A stretch of 64,000 bases of DNA from Ruminococcus sp. XPD3002 (GTDB lineage: Bacteria; Bacillota; Clostridia; Oscillospirales; Ruminococcaceae). Of this stretch, positions 63,525 to 64,000 are shown one piece after another. How positions within the stretch are numbered: position 1 is the first letter of the stretch; each line of letters starts with the position of its first letter. The position numbers and the translations under genes were made by a program. The DNA is taken from positions 124,926 through 188,925 of the forward strand of contig FPJT01000007.1 of the NCBI GenBank assembly GCA_900119535.1, given 5' to 3'. Under the pieces are notes generated by a model that made no database searches, had not been told where the DNA came from, and saw only the letters and a list, made by a program, of their open reading frames with translations.

Positions 63525-63570
63525 GCATTTCGGATGATATCCATAAAGAGCATGATCTTTGAATATCCCG

Positions 63571-63618
63571 ACTAATAGTGTGTACTGAGTAACCGCCAAA
63601 AGGCGGTTACTTTTTTGT
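63571..63618 (+). terminator. Terminator of the GntR/ABC operon, derived from the hairpin element
   Basis: AGTGTGTACTGAGTAACCGCC repeats the start of the element at 4716-4736. The 9-bp stem GTAACCGCC-AAAA-GGCGGTTAC is followed by TTTTTT. Confidence 0.75.
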
Positions 63619-63647
63619 ATCCCGAAAACTCCGACAGGTGTCACAAT

Positions 63648-63686
63648 AAAAAAAGTCTTATCCCCGCTGTCACACAGGGATAAGAC
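63648..63686 (-). terminator. Terminator of the dockerin-protein gene
   Basis: Minus-strand GTCTTATCCC...GGGATAAGAC, a 10-bp perfect stem, followed by TTTTTTT. Confidence 0.8.
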
Positions 63687-63764
63687 CATTTACGGAATAA
63701 TAATTCCTAAATTCTCTCATTATATCGTTCGGTGCGGCTCCGTACCAACGTGTCGGAGCATTGT

Positions 63765-64000
63765 TTATTCAGCCGAAAAGGTTTTTCCGTCTATCAGGTA
63801 TGAACAAGGAAGTGAATTAACTATCTTTGCATCCATCTGCTGTATCGCCAGTGCATCCATAGGAGTTACACCGTCGCCGTTGTTGTAAACGTCCGCATTT
63901 CTGAGAGCCTTTGCCGAGAGACCGTATTTTGAACTGTTGGCTGTATACTGCAATATGCATAGTGCGTCCGCAAGACTTGCTTCGCCGTCCTCGTTCACAT
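63765..64000 (-). CDS. C-terminal dockerin of a secreted protein (partial, begins beyond the window)
   Basis: The visible 77 C-terminal residues are a dockerin: VNEDGEASLADALCILQYTANSSKY, ADVYNNGDGVTPMDALAIQQMDA and the tail LPCSYLIDGKTFSAE. It matches the dockerins of the two GH9 enzymes and the leucine-rich-repeat protein; the SYLIDGKTF tail resembles the end of the latter (SFMIGGKQF). The catalytic part lies outside, so its function is not known. Confidence 0.9.
   Translation of the reverse strand, partial: VNEDGEASLADALCILQYTANSSKYGLSAKALRNADVYNNGDGVTPMDALAIQQMDAKIVNSLPCSYLIDGKTFSAE

Overview
The window looks like a chromosomal segment of a cellulolytic Ruminococcus-type Clostridia bacterium (Oscillospiraceae). 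The evidence is direct. Four secreted proteins end in dockerin-like modules of one style (a GDxxxDG calcium loop followed by LxDALxILQYxANSxKY), and two of them are GH9 cellulases. A full spoIIIA operon, clostridial gene order, T-box leaders and TTGACA/TATAAT promoters with 17-base spacers complete the picture. Assignment below family level is inference.

Layout. 1-5370 (minus): comEC (cut by the window edge), a phosphoribosyltransferase, a HIT protein and alaS. The alaS leader is a T-box with specifier GCU. Between the T-box terminator and alaS lie a tRNA-like gene with an abnormal anticodon arm and a 330-bp element of six consecutive perfect hairpins. 5790-7128 (plus): an SPFH membrane protein coupled to a ribbon-helix-helix protein. 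7129-12546 (minus): lipoprotein, penicillin-binding protein, dtd, GH42 beta-galactosidase, histidine phosphatase. 12580-27024 (minus): the classical clostridial cluster recN-argR-nadK-tlyA-dxs-ispA-xseB-xseA-TsaD paralog-nusB-Asp23-spoIIIAH to AA, transcribed from spoIIIAA toward recN. 27155-30331: a GH9-CBM3-dockerin cellulase directly behind yerC. 30671-32121: cobO, rnpB, tRNA-Lys and tRNA-Arg. 32223-40621 (minus): gdhA, folC, an ECF sigma-factor remnant that keeps its ECF promoter, small proteins, pyk and pcrA. 40992-42035: a zinc-dependent phospholipase C-like protein. 42362-45607: a giant leucine-rich-repeat/transglutaminase/double-dockerin protein. 46056-49269: GNAT, Ca2+/Na+ antiporter, 1-phosphofructokinase and a glycosyltransferase. 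49779-52126 (plus): a diguanylate cyclase and an AraC regulator. 52161-54701: a second GH9 cellulase. 55161-58451 (minus): tyrS, whose Tyr T-box leader lies three genes upstream. 58539-58611: tRNA-Thr. 58779-63524: a GntR/ABC/beta-lactamase-fold operon with a perfect 16-bp operator palindrome. 63765-64000: the C-terminus of a fourth dockerin protein.

The most unusual structures are these. (1) The hairpin element in the alaS leader has a shorter relative before the AraC gene and a fragment at 63571. (2) The tRNA-like gene is embedded in the alaS T-box transcript. (3) The tyrS T-box operon has captured a GNAT, a zeta-toxin-like kinase and a PD-(D/E)xK nuclease-like protein; the kinase lies between 29-bp perfect direct repeats that duplicate the nuclease start site and create a 17-codon leader ORF coupled to the kinase. 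(4) A beta-lactamase-fold membrane protein has lost its catalytic Ser and Lys.

Most housekeeping genes here are ordinary. All functional calls rest on motifs and gene order read by eye; no database search was run.
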